Positions 31,943-41,667 of a stretch of 64,000 nucleotides of DNA are shown one piece after another. Under the pieces are notes generated by a model. It was not told the origin of the DNA and searched no databases. It saw only the letters and a program-made list of their open reading frames with translations. This stretch comes from Leptolyngbyaceae cyanobacterium. GTDB lineage: Bacteria; Cyanobacteriota; Cyanobacteriia; Cyanobacteriales; Aerosakkonemataceae. A program made the translations under genes and the position numbers. Within the stretch, counting starts at the first letter, position 1; each line of letters begins with the position of its first letter. The DNA lies in assembly GCA_036703985.1 (NCBI GenBank), contig DATNQN010000147.1:54544-118543 (forward strand). Reading direction: 5' to 3'.

Positions 31943-32911
31943 TTACTCCTGCCTGACTTCGGCGATAATTCGATCTAAGATTTCTTGCGCTCCCTGTTGG
32001 CGTAAACGTTGTGCTAGTTCGATGCCTAGCTTTTCGGCATCGCTAACAGAACCGCTAATAGTATCTTTGATTAGTTGTTTGCCATCTAAACTAGCTACCA
32101 TACCGGTTAAGGTGAGGGTTTCGCCTTCGATTTGGGTGTTAACGCCAATCGGAACTTGACAACCGCCTTCTAGTTCTCGAAGGAAAGCTCTTTCTGCATA
32201 ACAGCGTTGAGCGGTGGGAGCGTGTTCTAAGACTTTGATCAGAGATAAGACTTCGGGATCGTCCGAACGGCATTCGATACCCAAAGCTCCTTGTCCGACG
32301 GCGTGGAGGGATATTTCGGATGGGATGACTTGGTGAATGCGATCGCCCATTCCCAAACGATGCAACCCGGCCACTGCTAAAATAATGGCGTCGAATTCCC
32401 CTGCATCTAGTTTGGCGAGTCGAGTATTTAAGTTACCCCGAATATCTTTAAAAGTTAAGTGCGGGTAGTGGTAACGCAGTTGTGCTAGACGCCGCAGGGA
32501 AGATGTTCCCACTACTGCACCAGCTGGCAGGCTTTCCAGCTGCTTGTCTTTGAATTTTTCATGTACTACTAGGGCGTCTGCTGGGTTTTCCCGTTCGCTA
32601 ACGCATCCCAGCATTAACCCTTCTGGCAATCTGGTAGGTAAATCTTTTAGGGAGTGAACGGCAAAGTCGATTTCTTTGTTTACCATTCCCAGTTCGAGTT
32701 CTTTAGTGAATAGTCCCTTATCACCAATTTTGGCTAAGGCAACATCCAGTATCTTGTCCCCTTGGGTACTCATCGTGTGAACTTCAAAGGTTCTGTCGGG
32801 GAAGTGTTTTTGCAGTTGCTCTTGCACCCAATGGGTTTGGACTAACGCGAGTTGGCTTTTGCGGGAACCGATACGAATGGTGCGTGCGGGACTAGAAACA
32901 GCAGGAGACAT
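31943..32911 (-). CDS. hemC: porphobilinogen deaminase HemC
   Basis: A 322-residue hydroxymethylbilane synthase, which joins four porphobilinogens in tetrapyrrole (chlorophyll, haem, bilin) synthesis. Signature segments are [66 protein letters not shown] and the dipyrromethane-cofactor Cys in [10 protein letters not shown]. Normal length. Confidence 0.93.
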   Translation of the reverse strand: MSPAVSSPARTIRIGSRKSQLALVQTHWVQEQLQKHFPDRTFEVHTMSTQGDKILDVALAKIGDKGLFTKELELGMVNKEIDFAVHSLKDLPTRLPEGLMLGCVSERENPADALVVHEKFKDKQLESLPAGAVVGTSSLRRLAQLRYHYPHLTFKDIRGNLNTRLAKLDAGEFDAIILAVAGLHRLGMGDRIHQVIPSEISLHAVGQGALGIECRSDDPEVLSLIKVLEHAPTAQRCYAERAFLRELEGGCQVPIGVNTQIEGETLTLTGMVASLDGKQLIKDTISGSVSDAEKLGIELAQRLRQQGAQEILDRIIAEVRQE

Positions 32912-33158
32912 AAAGTTGTGTTGTCAAAGGAGCGTGTAATGTCACTCGATCTAGGCTACCGCAGAGTGGGACTCTCTTTAGCGTTTGGCGGGTAAATGTG
33001 AAATGAAGTTACATTGCTGTACTGAGATGTTGCATCAGGGTAAGAAATCGGGTTAATTGCCATTTACTCAACCTGAAAGCCTAAATTTTTGGCATAGAAA
33101 CCCAGTTTCTTTAGGCTGATTAATAGACCTCTCTGCAAAAATTAAAGTGCCTCGCCTA

Positions 33159-33263
33159 TAAGTAGGTGGGCATAATTAAACGTAAAACGTAAAATGCTGA
33201 AACCCGCTCAGCGCAAGGATTTTCATTTTTGCTATGTTATCTTTATTTATGCCCACCTACTTA
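33159..33263. repeat. MITE-like inverted repeat element
   Basis: Perfect 17-base terminal inverted repeats (TAAGTAGGTGGGCATAA at 33159-33175; complement at 33247-33263) flank a 71-base AT-rich centre with no coding frame. The structure fits a small miniature inverted-repeat element. No target duplication could be confirmed. Confidence 0.5.
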
Positions 33264-33319
33264 ACCATTGTAGAAACGTTTCATGAAACACAAATAATTA
33301 CAGCGCTTTTATACTAACA

Positions 33320-33350
33320 GAAACCCGGTTTCTTCAAGAAACCGGGTTTC
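33320..33350. repeat. dispersed hairpin repeat, copy 2
   Basis: Same 31-base palindrome as at 9458-9488, again followed by TATCC...CACGTAACT.GAATCTG. The shared flanks on the right show that the repeat unit extends about 30 bases past the hairpin. Confidence 0.75.
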
Positions 33351-33524
33351 TATCCCATACTTCACGTAACTGGAATCTGTTGTTTGTAATAACGAACTGC
33401 AATGGCGCGTCGATCCTTATTCTTCCGATGGAGATGCTATTTGCAATTCAGATAAGTAATTAAAAATTTTAGGTGTTGACAACCCTGACTTTAAAAGCCA
33501 GGGTAATTTTTAAAATGTAAAGAT

Positions 33525-34046
33525 TTAACGCCTGCCACTTTGAATGGCAGAATTTGCTATTTGAACGGCGTCCGACTCGGTACCATTTTTAACGGATACT
33601 CGATACAAAACATCTTCTTTTTGCCATTCAACTGTAGCGGTGCAATAGGCACCGCAACCATTATGAAAAACTCCTTTGATTTCATTTGCTAATCGAATGT
33701 TTTTAAATGTTCGGGTTGTTCCTTCCAGTGGGGTGATAAATCTTCCGCTTTTTTCTGCTTCCATACTGCCAATACTGCAAACAGTCGCGCCTTGGCAATC
33801 AGCAGTATAATCGAAGGTGATGGTATAATTGTTGGGCGCACCCTGGGTATTAAAGTAAAGGCGATCGGAAAAAGGTAAGGTGCTAGGAATAAAAATTGGT
33901 ACGCTGGTGCTATTTTTTAGTTTCGTGATAATTTGGCTAGTCGGTACTGGATGATGGTTAATTTCTGCGATGGCATTTGTTGCTATTTTTAAACCGCTGC
34001 CGATAATGGTGAATAGGATAGCACAATAGATAAATTTGTTCAGCAT
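33525..34046 (-). CDS. secreted hypothetical protein
   Basis: A 173-residue protein with an N-terminal signal-like segment (KFIYCAILFTIIGSGLKIATNAIA) and a mature part rich in beta-type sequence. It contains four Cys (DCQGATVC and NGCGAYC) that could form two disulphides in the periplasm. The frame and composition are convincing but I do not recognise a family. It is followed on the same strand direction by nothing obviously linked; the next upstream gene also encodes a secreted protein. Confidence 0.6.
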   Translation of the reverse strand: MLNKFIYCAILFTIIGSGLKIATNAIAEINHHPVPTSQIITKLKNSTSVPIFIPSTLPFSDRLYFNTQGAPNNYTITFDYTADCQGATVCSIGSMEAEKSGRFITPLEGTTRTFKNIRLANEIKGVFHNGCGAYCTATVEWQKEDVLYRVSVKNGTESDAVQIANSAIQSGRR

Positions 34047-34161
34047 TTTCTATTTTTAATAAAATAGGGTGTCGTTGCAAAACGTGATGTTTTTTCGATT
34101 AAAATGCACCCTAGAGTTTTGGCAAAATTTTGTTGAGAGATTGGTAAAATAATTGTTTTAA

Positions 34162-34608
34162 TTATCTATCTGCTAACTCCAGATATCTCTCTAAGTCTTG
34201 GATTCGCTCTTCGGTGACAGATGCCATACAATTACTGTACATCATTGGCTCCATACTGCCTCCAGCAACTTCGCTTCTTTCAAAATCACAACTGCTATCT
34301 CGAAATCTAATCCAAGCTCGCTGCGCTGTAATTAATTTTTGTTTCCGAGAAGTTGACAATTTTGGTAAAAGCTGTTGATAAACTTGGTTGAGTTTGCGAT
34401 CGGCGTTTTGATAAGCGATTCCCGCACAGGCGTTCATTTCTGCTTGGGTCATGGGGTTATTGCAGTTAGGACGTTGGGCTACTGTTATTGTTATGCTTGC
34501 GACATCGGTTTTCGTACCGCCGATAGTTGGGGTAGGAGTTGCCAAGTTGAACAAAGTTAAGGTGGCGACTGTAGCTAGTAAAAACTTACTCATATTTAAG
34601 TTTCTCAT
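34162..34608 (-). CDS. LprI-like secreted protein (DUF1311)
   Basis: A 148-residue protein with a signal peptide and a DUF1311/LprI domain: NCNNPMTQAEMNACAGIAYQNADRKLNQVYQQLL...AQRAWIRFRDSSCDFERSEVAGGSMEPMMYSNCMASVTEERI. The four conserved Cys are present. LprI members inhibit lysozyme in mycobacteria; elsewhere the role is unknown. Confidence 0.8.
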   Translation of the reverse strand: MRNLNMSKFLLATVATLTLFNLATPTPTIGGTKTDVASITITVAQRPNCNNPMTQAEMNACAGIAYQNADRKLNQVYQQLLPKLSTSRKQKLITAQRAWIRFRDSSCDFERSEVAGGSMEPMMYSNCMASVTEERIQDLERYLELADR

Positions 34609-34635
34609 TAACTATAGCAATTAAGATAACAAAAA

Positions 34636-34662
34636 TGCGCTCTAGCTATTTGGGCTAGAGCG
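34636..34662 (-). terminator. hairpin with T-run on minus strand
   Basis: A perfect 9-bp stem (GCGCTCTAG / CTAGAGCGC) with a 9-base loop. On the minus strand it is followed by ATTTTTG. It lies upstream of the minus-strand secreted-protein gene at 34608, so it could block antisense read-through or act as a leader attenuator. Confidence 0.4.
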
Positions 34663-34822
34663 CTATACCATCTGATAACCAAGTTACCGTCACTACGGGT
34701 GATAGTTAATACTTAGTACGGGCGATCGCCAATTGTTTCAGGATGATTCGAGAATTTGACTGTTGCTACTGTAAAAGTCCTGACTGGAGTTATTGGTAAA
34801 GAAAGCCTCAAAACGGTAACCA

Positions 34823-34927
34823 CGAATAAATTATCAAGCATATGAGAAATTAGCTATTCAAATAATACTTGAGGTTTATGCACGTCAATACAATTATGTC
34901 TGGCACCAATATCAACCTGAAGAATAG
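34823..34927 (+). pseudogene. short gene remnant
   Basis: A 34-codon open stretch ends at TAG and reads INYQAYEKLAIQIILEVYAR then QYNYVWHQYQPEE. It has protein-like composition but no start codon with a ribosome binding site, and an upstream in-frame stop. Probably the tail of a decayed gene; family not recognised. Confidence 0.25.
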
Positions 34928-35082
34928 CTAATTCTGATAATCGTAAACGATCTGAATCTTTGGATTTTTCCAAGCGGGTTTAATAGAATAACTATGGTTG
35001 AAACGACTGAAGCTATCGCTAATGCCTAACTTATTATACAATTAAAGAAATTTTTATTAGTAGTTTGGTTTAATATAAGTAC

Positions 35083-36168
35083 ATGAATGATGCTACTAAA
35101 CCCATCAATTTATTTGAGTACGAGGCTTTAGCCACTCAATATTTATCTGCGATGGCGTTAGATTATTATGCTAGCGGTGCGTGGGATGAAGTTACGCTGC
35201 GAGATAACCGGGCAGCGTTTGAAAGATACAAATTACGTCCGCGAATGTTAGTGGATGTAAGTCAGCGGGATTTAAGTACGAATATACTCGGTCAAGTTGT
35301 CCGGATGCCAATTTTAATTGCGCCGATGGCTTTTCAATGTTTGGCACATCAAGAAGGGGAAATTGCGACTGCTAAAGCGGCGGCTAAATTAGGAACGGTG
35401 ATGGTATTGAGTACTTTAGCAACTAAAAGTTTAGAAGAAGTTGCTAATACGAATTGTTTGCGGTGGTTTCAATTGTACGTGCATCGCGATCGCGGACTTA
35501 CGAAAGCTTTGGTAGAACGTGCTTATGAGGCTGGTTTTCAAGCACTTTGCTTGACGGTGGATGCACCGATTTTGGGACGGCGAGAAAAAGATCGTCGCAA
35601 TCAATTTGTTTTGCCACCGGAGATGGAGTTAGCTAATCTGGTGAATATGGCAGATTTGGAAATACCTTTTCAATCTGATGAGTCTGGTTTGTTTGCTTAT
35701 TTTTTAGCGCAACTTAATCCAGGATTAACTTGGCAAGATTTAGATTGGTTGCAAGGGATTTCGCCTCTACCTTTAGTTGTAAAAGGAATATTGCGGGGGG
35801 ATGACGCGATGCGGGCGGTGGAACGTGGTGCAAAAGCGATCGTAGTTTCTAATCATGGTGGGAGACAATTAGATGGTGCTCTAGCTTCCCTTGAGGCTTT
35901 GGGTGAAGTGGTAACGGCGGTAGGAAGTCAAGCAGAATTGTTAGTAGATGGGGGTATTCGTCGCGGGACAGATGTTTTGAAAGCTTTAGCTTTAGGGGCA
36001 AAAGCAGTATTATTGGGACGCCCGATATTGTGGGGGCTAGCCGTGGGGGGAGAAGCTGGTGTTTGCCATGTATTGGAAATTTTGCGAGATGAACTGGATG
36101 TGGCAATGGCGCTTAGTGGCTGTGCGAACATACACCATATTGATTCGAGTTTAGTTTGGCGTTTTTAA
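35083..36168 (+). CDS. FMN-dependent alpha-hydroxy-acid oxidase
   Basis: A 361-residue member of the glycolate/lactate oxidase family. FMN and substrate residues are visible: YYASGAWDE near residue 23, PIAPMAFQ-type LIAPMAFQCLAH, QLYVHRDRG, the Lys in LVVKGILRGDDA, and the active-site SNHGGRQLDGALASLEAL (His base, Arg). VDGGIRRGTDVLKALALGAKAVLLGRP closes the barrel. In cyanobacteria such enzymes oxidise L-lactate or glycolate. Confidence 0.9.
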   Translation: MNDATKPINLFEYEALATQYLSAMALDYYASGAWDEVTLRDNRAAFERYKLRPRMLVDVSQRDLSTNILGQVVRMPILIAPMAFQCLAHQEGEIATAKAAAKLGTVMVLSTLATKSLEEVANTNCLRWFQLYVHRDRGLTKALVERAYEAGFQALCLTVDAPILGRREKDRRNQFVLPPEMELANLVNMADLEIPFQSDESGLFAYFLAQLNPGLTWQDLDWLQGISPLPLVVKGILRGDDAMRAVERGAKAIVVSNHGGRQLDGALASLEALGEVVTAVGSQAELLVDGGIRRGTDVLKALALGAKAVLLGRPILWGLAVGGEAGVCHVLEILRDELDVAMALSGCANIHHIDSSLVWRF

Positions 36169-36356
36169 TGTTCGGAACGAGTGAGTTTTAAAATTTTTTA
36201 AACATTAATATATAGATGTTCGCTTTATGCTAAAATTTGATTTTAGAGTTGAATTCGGTGTAGCGTTTGTTGTTGGTAATGACCGTTCGTATTGACAGGC
36301 TTCTCTCCGAATCTCAATCGTTAAATCAAATATCTGACTGATTCGGGAGATACTCC

Positions 36357-36656
36357 ATGTCAATTTATGTAGGAAACTTGCCCTACCAAGTAACTCAAGA
36401 AGACCTAAGCAGCGTTTTTGCAGAATATGGAACTGTGAAGCGGGTGCAAATACCTACCGATCGGGAAACCGGTCGCTCTCGCGGCTTTGGTTTTGTGGAA
36501 ATGGCCACAGATGCAGAAGAAGATGCTGCTATTACTGCCCTTGATGGTGCTGAGTGGATGGGTCGGGATCTGAAAGTTAATAAAGCGAAGCCCCGTGAAG
36601 ATAAGAAGTCTGCTGGTGGCTGGGCAAATAGCAATCGGAGTAGCTCTCGACGCTAA
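36357..36656 (+). CDS. RRM RNA-binding protein
   Basis: A 99-residue single-RRM protein of the cyanobacterial Rbp group. RNP2 is IYVGNL at the N-terminus and RNP1 is RGFGFVEM near residue 44. The C-terminal tail (GGWANSNRSSSRR) is short and Gly/Ser/Arg-rich. These proteins bind RNA and are commonly cold-induced or thylakoid-mRNA associated. Confidence 0.92.
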   Translation: MSIYVGNLPYQVTQEDLSSVFAEYGTVKRVQIPTDRETGRSRGFGFVEMATDAEEDAAITALDGAEWMGRDLKVNKAKPREDKKSAGGWANSNRSSSRR

Positions 36657-36720
36657 CATTTCGGGCAATCAAGCCGATCTCCTGAAAAGGAATATTTTTT
36701 AAGATTTTGATTAACAAATT

Positions 36721-36755
36721 AGTCTTGTGGTTGCACATAGCTACAAGACTTTTTT
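36721..36755 (+). terminator. Rho-independent terminator after rbp
   Basis: A 10-bp stem (AGTCTTGTGG / CTACAAGACT with one G-U) with an 11-base loop, followed directly by TTTTTT. It lies 65 bases after the stop of the RRM gene on the same strand. Confidence 0.85.
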
Positions 36756-36913
36756 ATTGATTGGTTATTTTCATCGATGCTTTCTACCAAAAATACCAGG
36801 ATAATATAACTAATATCGAATATCTAAATGTCGAGCTAGCCGATTAAGCAATTAAGGAGTTTAAATTAATCAACCTATACTAAGAAAATTTGATTAAACA
36901 GGTGGATTTGCTG

Positions 36914-38839
36914 ATGTTGGAACAATCGTTACAGGCGGCGATCGATCGGGCGGCGATCGTGGCGATCGCAGATGGGCGAGGCAGGATTACTTATGTGAAC
37001 GATAAATTTTGCGAAATATCTCAATATTCTCGCGAGGAATTGCTCGGTAAAACTGCCCAAATTATCAGTGCGGGCTACCATGAGAAAGCTTTTTTTAGGG
37101 AAATGCGATCGGCTATTAAAAAGAGAAAAGTTTGGCAAGGAGAAATCAAAAGTAAAGCTAAGGATGGAACTTATTATTGGGTAGATACAACAATAGTTAG
37201 GTTTTTTAATCAGAAAGTTAAAACTTTTCAATATTTAGCAATTCAGTTTGATATTACTAACCGCAAACAAGCAGAATTAGCGCTCAGGCAACAATTGGAA
37301 AGGGAAAGATTAACGATCGCGATCGCCCAACGCATTCGAGAATCCTTAGACTTAGAAGCAATACTCAATACTACCGTGGCGGAAGTGCAGCAATTATTAG
37401 CGGCTGACCGGGTATTGGTTTATCGAGTTTGGCCCAATGGAACTGGCAGTGCAATTGCGGAAGCAGTAGCTCCCAGTTGGACAAAAGTGTTAAATATTGT
37501 TTTTCCAGAAGAAGTATTTCCGAAGGAAATTTATCATCAATACTTGGCAGGAAAAATTTACGCTTTAGCCGATCGAGAAAATGGGCAAGTATTACCTTGT
37601 TTGGTAGAATTCCTCAAATCTTTACAAGTGAAAGCTAAGTTAGTCGTGCCGATTCTTCAGCAAGGAACTTTGTGGGGGCTGTTAATCGCTCATCAATGTT
37701 CCGAGCCTAGAGAATGGCAAAGTTGGGAAATGGAATTGTTGCGTCAATTAGCTACCCAATTGGCGATCGCAATTCAGCAATCTCAACTTTACAACCAGTT
37801 ACAAGTAGAACTAACCGATCGCAAGCAAGCACAAAAAGCATTACAACAAGCAAAAGATCAACTGCAAGCCGTGTTAGATACCGTACCGGGATTAGTATCT
37901 TGGATTAGCTCAGATTTGTATTATTTAGGAGTTAACCAAAATTTAGCCGCCGCCTTTCACTTATCTCCAGAAAAAATAGTAGGTCAGAAAGTAGGCTTTT
38001 TAGAAAGCGAAGCTGAATTTGCAGAATTTCTGCGCCAGTTTTTTGCCAACTCCACCAAAACCGATTCTAAAATCATTAATTTTTCCATCAATAAAGAGTC
38101 GCGCAGTTTTTTGATTGTTGCTCAAAAATACCAGCAGGGTTTTGCCTGCGTTTCAGTGGGAATAGATATTACAGATCGACAAAAAGCTGAAGAAAAAATT
38201 AAAGCATCTCTGCGAGAAAAAGAAGTATTACTTAAAGAAATTCATCATAGAGTAAAAAATAATTTGTACGTAGTTTATAGCTTGTTAGAAATGCAAGCAG
38301 ATTCTATTTTAGAGCGAGGAATTTCCAAATTATTTGAGGATAGCCAGAATCGAATTTATTCAATGGCTCTGATTCATGATAAACTGTATCGTTCTCAAAA
38401 TTTAGCTCAAATCAACTTTGGAGATTATTTGGAAGATTTAGTAACTAATTTATTTGATTCTTATAATGTTAATAAAGAGCGCATTACTTTATATATTAAT
38501 GCTGCACCAATTTCCCTCAATATAGAAACAGCCGCACCTTGCGGTTTAATAGTCAACGAATTGGTCTCAAATATAATGAAGCACGCTTTTCCTGATGACA
38601 GAGCGGGGATTATTTCCGTAAAGTGTTATCAAGATTGGGCTGGAAAAATTCATCTGATAGTGAAAGATGACGGGATAGGATTTCCGGATAATATAAACTT
38701 TCGCAATACTAATTCAATGGGCTTTCAAGTAGTTTGTACTTTAACCGAACAGTTAGAAGGAAAGATCGAATTAGTAAAAAATCGAGGTACAGTATTTCAC
38801 TTACAATTCACAGAATTAAGTTATCGGAAAAGGTTATAA
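36914..38839 (+). CDS. PAS-GAF-PAS HisKA_2 sensor histidine kinase
   Basis: A 641-residue sensor kinase. PAS domain about residues 5-120 (ITYVNDKFCEISQYSREELLG), GAF about 140-290 (phytochrome-like GAF with LAADRVLVYRVWP but no bilin Cys evident), PAS about 315-425, then a HisKA_2-type dimerisation domain with EIHHRVKNNLYVVYSLLEMQ near 441 and a HATPase domain (NELVSNIMKHAFP, DDGIGFP). I start at the ATG at 36914; the frame extends 24 bases upstream only via TTG. The response-regulator kinase gene starts five bases after its stop, so the two form an operon. Confidence 0.88.
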   Translation: MLEQSLQAAIDRAAIVAIADGRGRITYVNDKFCEISQYSREELLGKTAQIISAGYHEKAFFREMRSAIKKRKVWQGEIKSKAKDGTYYWVDTTIVRFFNQKVKTFQYLAIQFDITNRKQAELALRQQLERERLTIAIAQRIRESLDLEAILNTTVAEVQQLLAADRVLVYRVWPNGTGSAIAEAVAPSWTKVLNIVFPEEVFPKEIYHQYLAGKIYALADRENGQVLPCLVEFLKSLQVKAKLVVPILQQGTLWGLLIAHQCSEPREWQSWEMELLRQLATQLAIAIQQSQLYNQLQVELTDRKQAQKALQQAKDQLQAVLDTVPGLVSWISSDLYYLGVNQNLAAAFHLSPEKIVGQKVGFLESEAEFAEFLRQFFANSTKTDSKIINFSINKESRSFLIVAQKYQQGFACVSVGIDITDRQKAEEKIKASLREKEVLLKEIHHRVKNNLYVVYSLLEMQADSILERGISKLFEDSQNRIYSMALIHDKLYRSQNLAQINFGDYLEDLVTNLFDSYNVNKERITLYINAAPISLNIETAAPCGLIVNELVSNIMKHAFPDDRAGIISVKCYQDWAGKIHLIVKDDGIGFPDNINFRNTNSMGFQVVCTLTEQLEGKIELVKNRGTVFHLQFTELSYRKRL

Positions 38840-38843
38840 TTTT

Positions 38844-39962
38844 ATGAATAAAACTAAAATTTTGATAGTCGAAGACGAATTGTTAATTGCCACAAACTTA
38901 TCTCGTAAATTAGAGAGAATAGGGTATTTCGTAGTAGATATAGTATCTTCTGGCGTAGCGGCGATCGAACGCGCTGCGGAAACTAAGCCAGATTTAATTT
39001 TAATGGATATTGTCATCAAAGGCGATATTGACGGCATAGAAACAGCCGCCCAAATTCACAAAAAATTGGATATCCCCGTAATTTATACAACTGCATATGC
39101 TGATGATAATACTTTAGAAAGAGCAGAAAAAACAGGCTCTTATGGTTATGTAATTAAACCATTTAAAGAAAGAGAGCTACACGCTACGATTAAGATGGCA
39201 CTAAGCAAGCATAAAGAAGGCAAAAAAATAAAAAGTTCCTTGCAAGAAGCCAAAGATTCTAGCGAAGATAAATCGCGATATTTCTCGATAGCCTCTCACG
39301 ATTTGCGTACTCCACTATCGATCATTCAAATATCAGCTTATATGCTTGAAAATTATGATAGTTTATGGGATAAACAAATCAAAAATAAGCATTTCGATCG
39401 AATTAAAATAGCTGTAAAAAATATGATCCAAATGCTAGAAGATATGTTGACCTTAAGTAAGGCGGAATCGGGCAAGCTAAAATTAAAACCAAGTCCTTGT
39501 GAAGCGATCGGTTTTTGTCGTTCATTAATTGATGAATTAACAGTAATATGCAGCCCAAAGCATCAACTTATTTTTGAAAGTAAAGAGACATCAATAATAG
39601 CCAATTTAGATATAAATTTATTGCGTTATATGCTAACTAATTTAATTACAAATGCTATTAAATATTCTCCGAAAGGAGGTACTATTAATTTAGTAGTTAA
39701 TTCTCAACAAGAACAAGTTATTTTTCGCGTTGAGGATCGAGGAATAGGGATTCCACCTGCCTATCAAGCCAAACTTTTTCAGCAGTTTGAGCGAGGGTCT
39801 AATGTAGGGAATATCCAAGGTACGGGTTTGGGATTGTTTATTGTCAAGGAAGTAGTTGACTTACACGGCGGAAAAATTAGTGTTGAGAGCCAAGTGGGAG
39901 TAGGTACTACATTTACGATTTATTTACCGCTAAGAAATGAAAAACTAAATAGTAAAGACTAA
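38844..39962 (+). CDS. response regulator-histidine kinase hybrid
   Basis: A 372-residue protein with a receiver domain (EDELLIA acids, LILMDIVIKGDIDG phospho-acceptor near residue 55, VIKPFKE) followed by a HisKA/HATPase kinase (SHDLRTPLSIIQ near residue 150, NLITNAIKYS, DRGIGIP, GTGLGLFI). It is coupled to the sensor kinase just upstream. Its gene ends 27 bases before the convergent end of the Ro60 island. Confidence 0.9.
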   Translation: MNKTKILIVEDELLIATNLSRKLERIGYFVVDIVSSGVAAIERAAETKPDLILMDIVIKGDIDGIETAAQIHKKLDIPVIYTTAYADDNTLERAEKTGSYGYVIKPFKERELHATIKMALSKHKEGKKIKSSLQEAKDSSEDKSRYFSIASHDLRTPLSIIQISAYMLENYDSLWDKQIKNKHFDRIKIAVKNMIQMLEDMLTLSKAESGKLKLKPSPCEAIGFCRSLIDELTVICSPKHQLIFESKETSIIANLDINLLRYMLTNLITNAIKYSPKGGTINLVVNSQQEQVIFRVEDRGIGIPPAYQAKLFQQFERGSNVGNIQGTGLGLFIVKEVVDLHGGKISVESQVGVGTTFTIYLPLRNEKLNSKD

Positions 39963-39988
39963 AGCCTTTACTATTTAGTTAATGTTAG

Positions 39989-40624
39989 TTAAAAGAACGG
40001 TTTGATTGCCAAATCTCGAAGAGTACAAGTGAAACTTTGTTGCTTTCCCGTCCCTATAAAAGTAATGACAACTTCACAGGCGATCGCAACTGCTAACGTT
40101 ACTAAGTTACGTGCAAGTGGGTAGTCGCAAACGTCGTCATTTATTGGTGAGGGAACGCGATAAATTTCGTTCCAAATTACTTCAGCATAATCTCCCCCTA
40201 ACCCGACGTGCAGGCAAGGTTTTTTGGCATTTTGGCAGTAATCTTTAACGATTTGGCGGGAGATGCTGTTATCAAAAGTATCGATAATTAAAGATGTGCC
40301 ATTCAATAATTGTTCGACATTTTTGGGAGTTAATTCTTTAGGGTGTGCCTCAATATTTACTCCGATCGCGCGATATAGCGAATTTGCCAACATTTTGGTT
40401 TTGAAAGCACCGATATCGGAACGGTAGTAAGGTTGGGTAGAGAGGTTGCGTTCTTCTACACGATCGCGATCGATAACTTTCAATTTACCAAATCCCGATC
40501 GCGCTAAACTTTCGGTGAGATTTGCACCCAAAGCACCAGCGCCGCAAATGGTAACGGGAAAGTCCCGCATCCGCGACATCACTTCTGGGGTGCGATATCG
40601 TTGTTCGTGAAAAAAGATGGACAT
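39989..40624 (-). CDS. ThiF/E1-like adenylyltransferase
   Basis: A 211-residue E1-like enzyme. Rossmann ATP site GAGALGANL near residue 28, acidic VIDRDRVEERNLSTQ with the conserved Arg-Asn-Gln, K in FKTKML, and IIDTFDNSISRQIV. A Cys (DDVCDYPLAR) near residue 166 could be the thioester nucleophile. Zinc CXXC pairs of MoeB/ThiF are missing, as in the ThiF of plasmid PRTRC systems. It is the last gene of the island operon. A small protein ending in Gly at the other end of the operon (52877-53077) is a possible ubiquitin-like partner. Confidence 0.8.
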   Translation of the reverse strand: MSIFFHEQRYRTPEVMSRMRDFPVTICGAGALGANLTESLARSGFGKLKVIDRDRVEERNLSTQPYYRSDIGAFKTKMLANSLYRAIGVNIEAHPKELTPKNVEQLLNGTSLIIDTFDNSISRQIVKDYCQNAKKPCLHVGLGGDYAEVIWNEIYRVPSPINDDVCDYPLARNLVTLAVAIACEVVITFIGTGKQQSFTCTLRDLAIKPFF

Positions 40625-40657
40625 AATTTTTGATGGGTAGTGGGTAGTGGGTAGTAG

Positions 40658-40684
40658 GGTGCGTTAGTGCTAACGTAACGCACC
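40658..40684. repeat. small hairpin between island genes
   Basis: A 9-bp inverted repeat (GGTGCGTTA / TAACGCACC) with a 9-base spacer, next to three tandem GGGTAGT units (40634-40655). It lies in the 94-base gap between the unknown gene and the ThiF-like gene. Typical of cyanobacterial intergenic repeats; may attenuate transcription. Confidence 0.45.
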
Positions 40685-40718
40685 ATTTAACTACGTAAGT
40701 TCTGTGCTTATTACTCGA

Positions 40719-41561
40719 TCAGTTATCCCGTTGTTCGATAACGCCCACGAGAGATTGCAGATCGAAATCGCGATCGCGTCCGCTTAAACAAATTCCCGAA
40801 CTCATCACTGTTAAGTCTTGTTTGGAAATTGCTGAGGTATGGTGTTCGCCGTCACCAGTTGTCCATTCAACTAGCCAGCTATTTTCGCGATCGCGAAATG
40901 AATGTAACTCGCCGCCGCCTTGTCGTAACGCCGCAGCAATTCGTTTTTCATCTCGTTGGTGCTGCATTTGCTCCTCAAATTCCTTAGTACGTTGCGTTAC
41001 CAAATCGTAAACGGTTCGCATCTCCGGAGTGATTCCTTTGAAATGTAATTCTTTCGATGGCGTAACATTTTTCAGCGCATCCTTTAGCTGTTCTGATATT
41101 ATTGGATCGGCACGGCGATCGCATTCATCAAACCACCAAGAACCCCCATCCCAACGAGCAATTACTTGTTCAAAACTTGCCGCTTCCGTCACTAAATGTA
41201 CCGCTACAGGTTTGGCAATTCCAAATCGCTGTTTAGCATCAGATTCGTTAACCGGATAAGCCAACCAAGTTTTTCTTTTCAAAACATAAGCTAACCGCAA
41301 ACGCAACGGTTTTAGTAGTTTTAAATATTCTGCTAATTGCGGCAAACTAGGTTCATCAACTACTTCCGCCATCTTTTCATCCACAGCTTGAAAGATACCC
41401 CATCCTTCAAAATTACGCGGTTGGGGAGAAAATTGATAAACGATTTGGGAAACTCTCGTTCTTACTAATCCCCCCCGCACGCACGGTGCAAGAAATTGAG
41501 TATCGCGCAGCTTGCTTTCCCGTGCAGCCATTTGATTAATTAGCTGGCGGATATCTGCCAT
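40719..41561 (-). CDS. island protein of unknown function
   Basis: A 280-residue soluble protein that I do not recognise. Conspicuous features are YQFSPQPRNFEGWGIFQAVDE near residue 42, RWDGGSWWFDECDRRADP near 140 (two Trp, Cys, acidic cluster) and a charged helical stretch near 185-215. It lies between the AAA+ ATPase and the ThiF-like gene, with short gaps on both sides, so it is probably part of their module. Confidence 0.6.
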   Translation of the reverse strand: MADIRQLINQMAARESKLRDTQFLAPCVRGGLVRTRVSQIVYQFSPQPRNFEGWGIFQAVDEKMAEVVDEPSLPQLAEYLKLLKPLRLRLAYVLKRKTWLAYPVNESDAKQRFGIAKPVAVHLVTEAASFEQVIARWDGGSWWFDECDRRADPIISEQLKDALKNVTPSKELHFKGITPEMRTVYDLVTQRTKEFEEQMQHQRDEKRIAAALRQGGGELHSFRDRENSWLVEWTTGDGEHHTSAISKQDLTVMSSGICLSGRDRDFDLQSLVGVIEQRDN

Positions 41562-41570
41562 AACACACCT

Positions 41571-41640
41571 CAGAATTCAGGAGTCAGAATTCAGGAGTCA
41601 GAACTTAGAATTTAAGAATCAGAATCCTGAATTCTAGGAT
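41571..41640. repeat. short tandem intergenic repeats
   Basis: Tandem copies of CAGAATTCAGGAGT and related text, the reverse of the tract at 31855-31925. Simple dispersed cyanobacterial repeat; probably neutral. Confidence 0.6.
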
Positions 41641-41667
41641 TAAGAATAAATTCGTAGTTTTCAATCC

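Larger units (their letters stand above)
32912..33524. other. intergenic region with two inverted repeats
   Basis: About 610 bases with no gene. It contains an inverted repeat pair at 33159-33175 and 33247-33263 (17 bases, TAAGTAGGTGGGCATAA and its complement, enclosing about 70 bases), and the dispersed palindrome at 33320-33350. Both look like non-autonomous mobile or REP-type sequences. Confidence 0.6.
34609..35082. other. intergenic region with hairpin and gene remnant
   Basis: About 470 bases. It contains a perfect 9-bp hairpin (34636-34662, GCGCTCTAG / CTAGAGCGC) and a short coding remnant (34823-34927). The rest probably holds the promoter of the downstream oxidase gene. Confidence 0.5.
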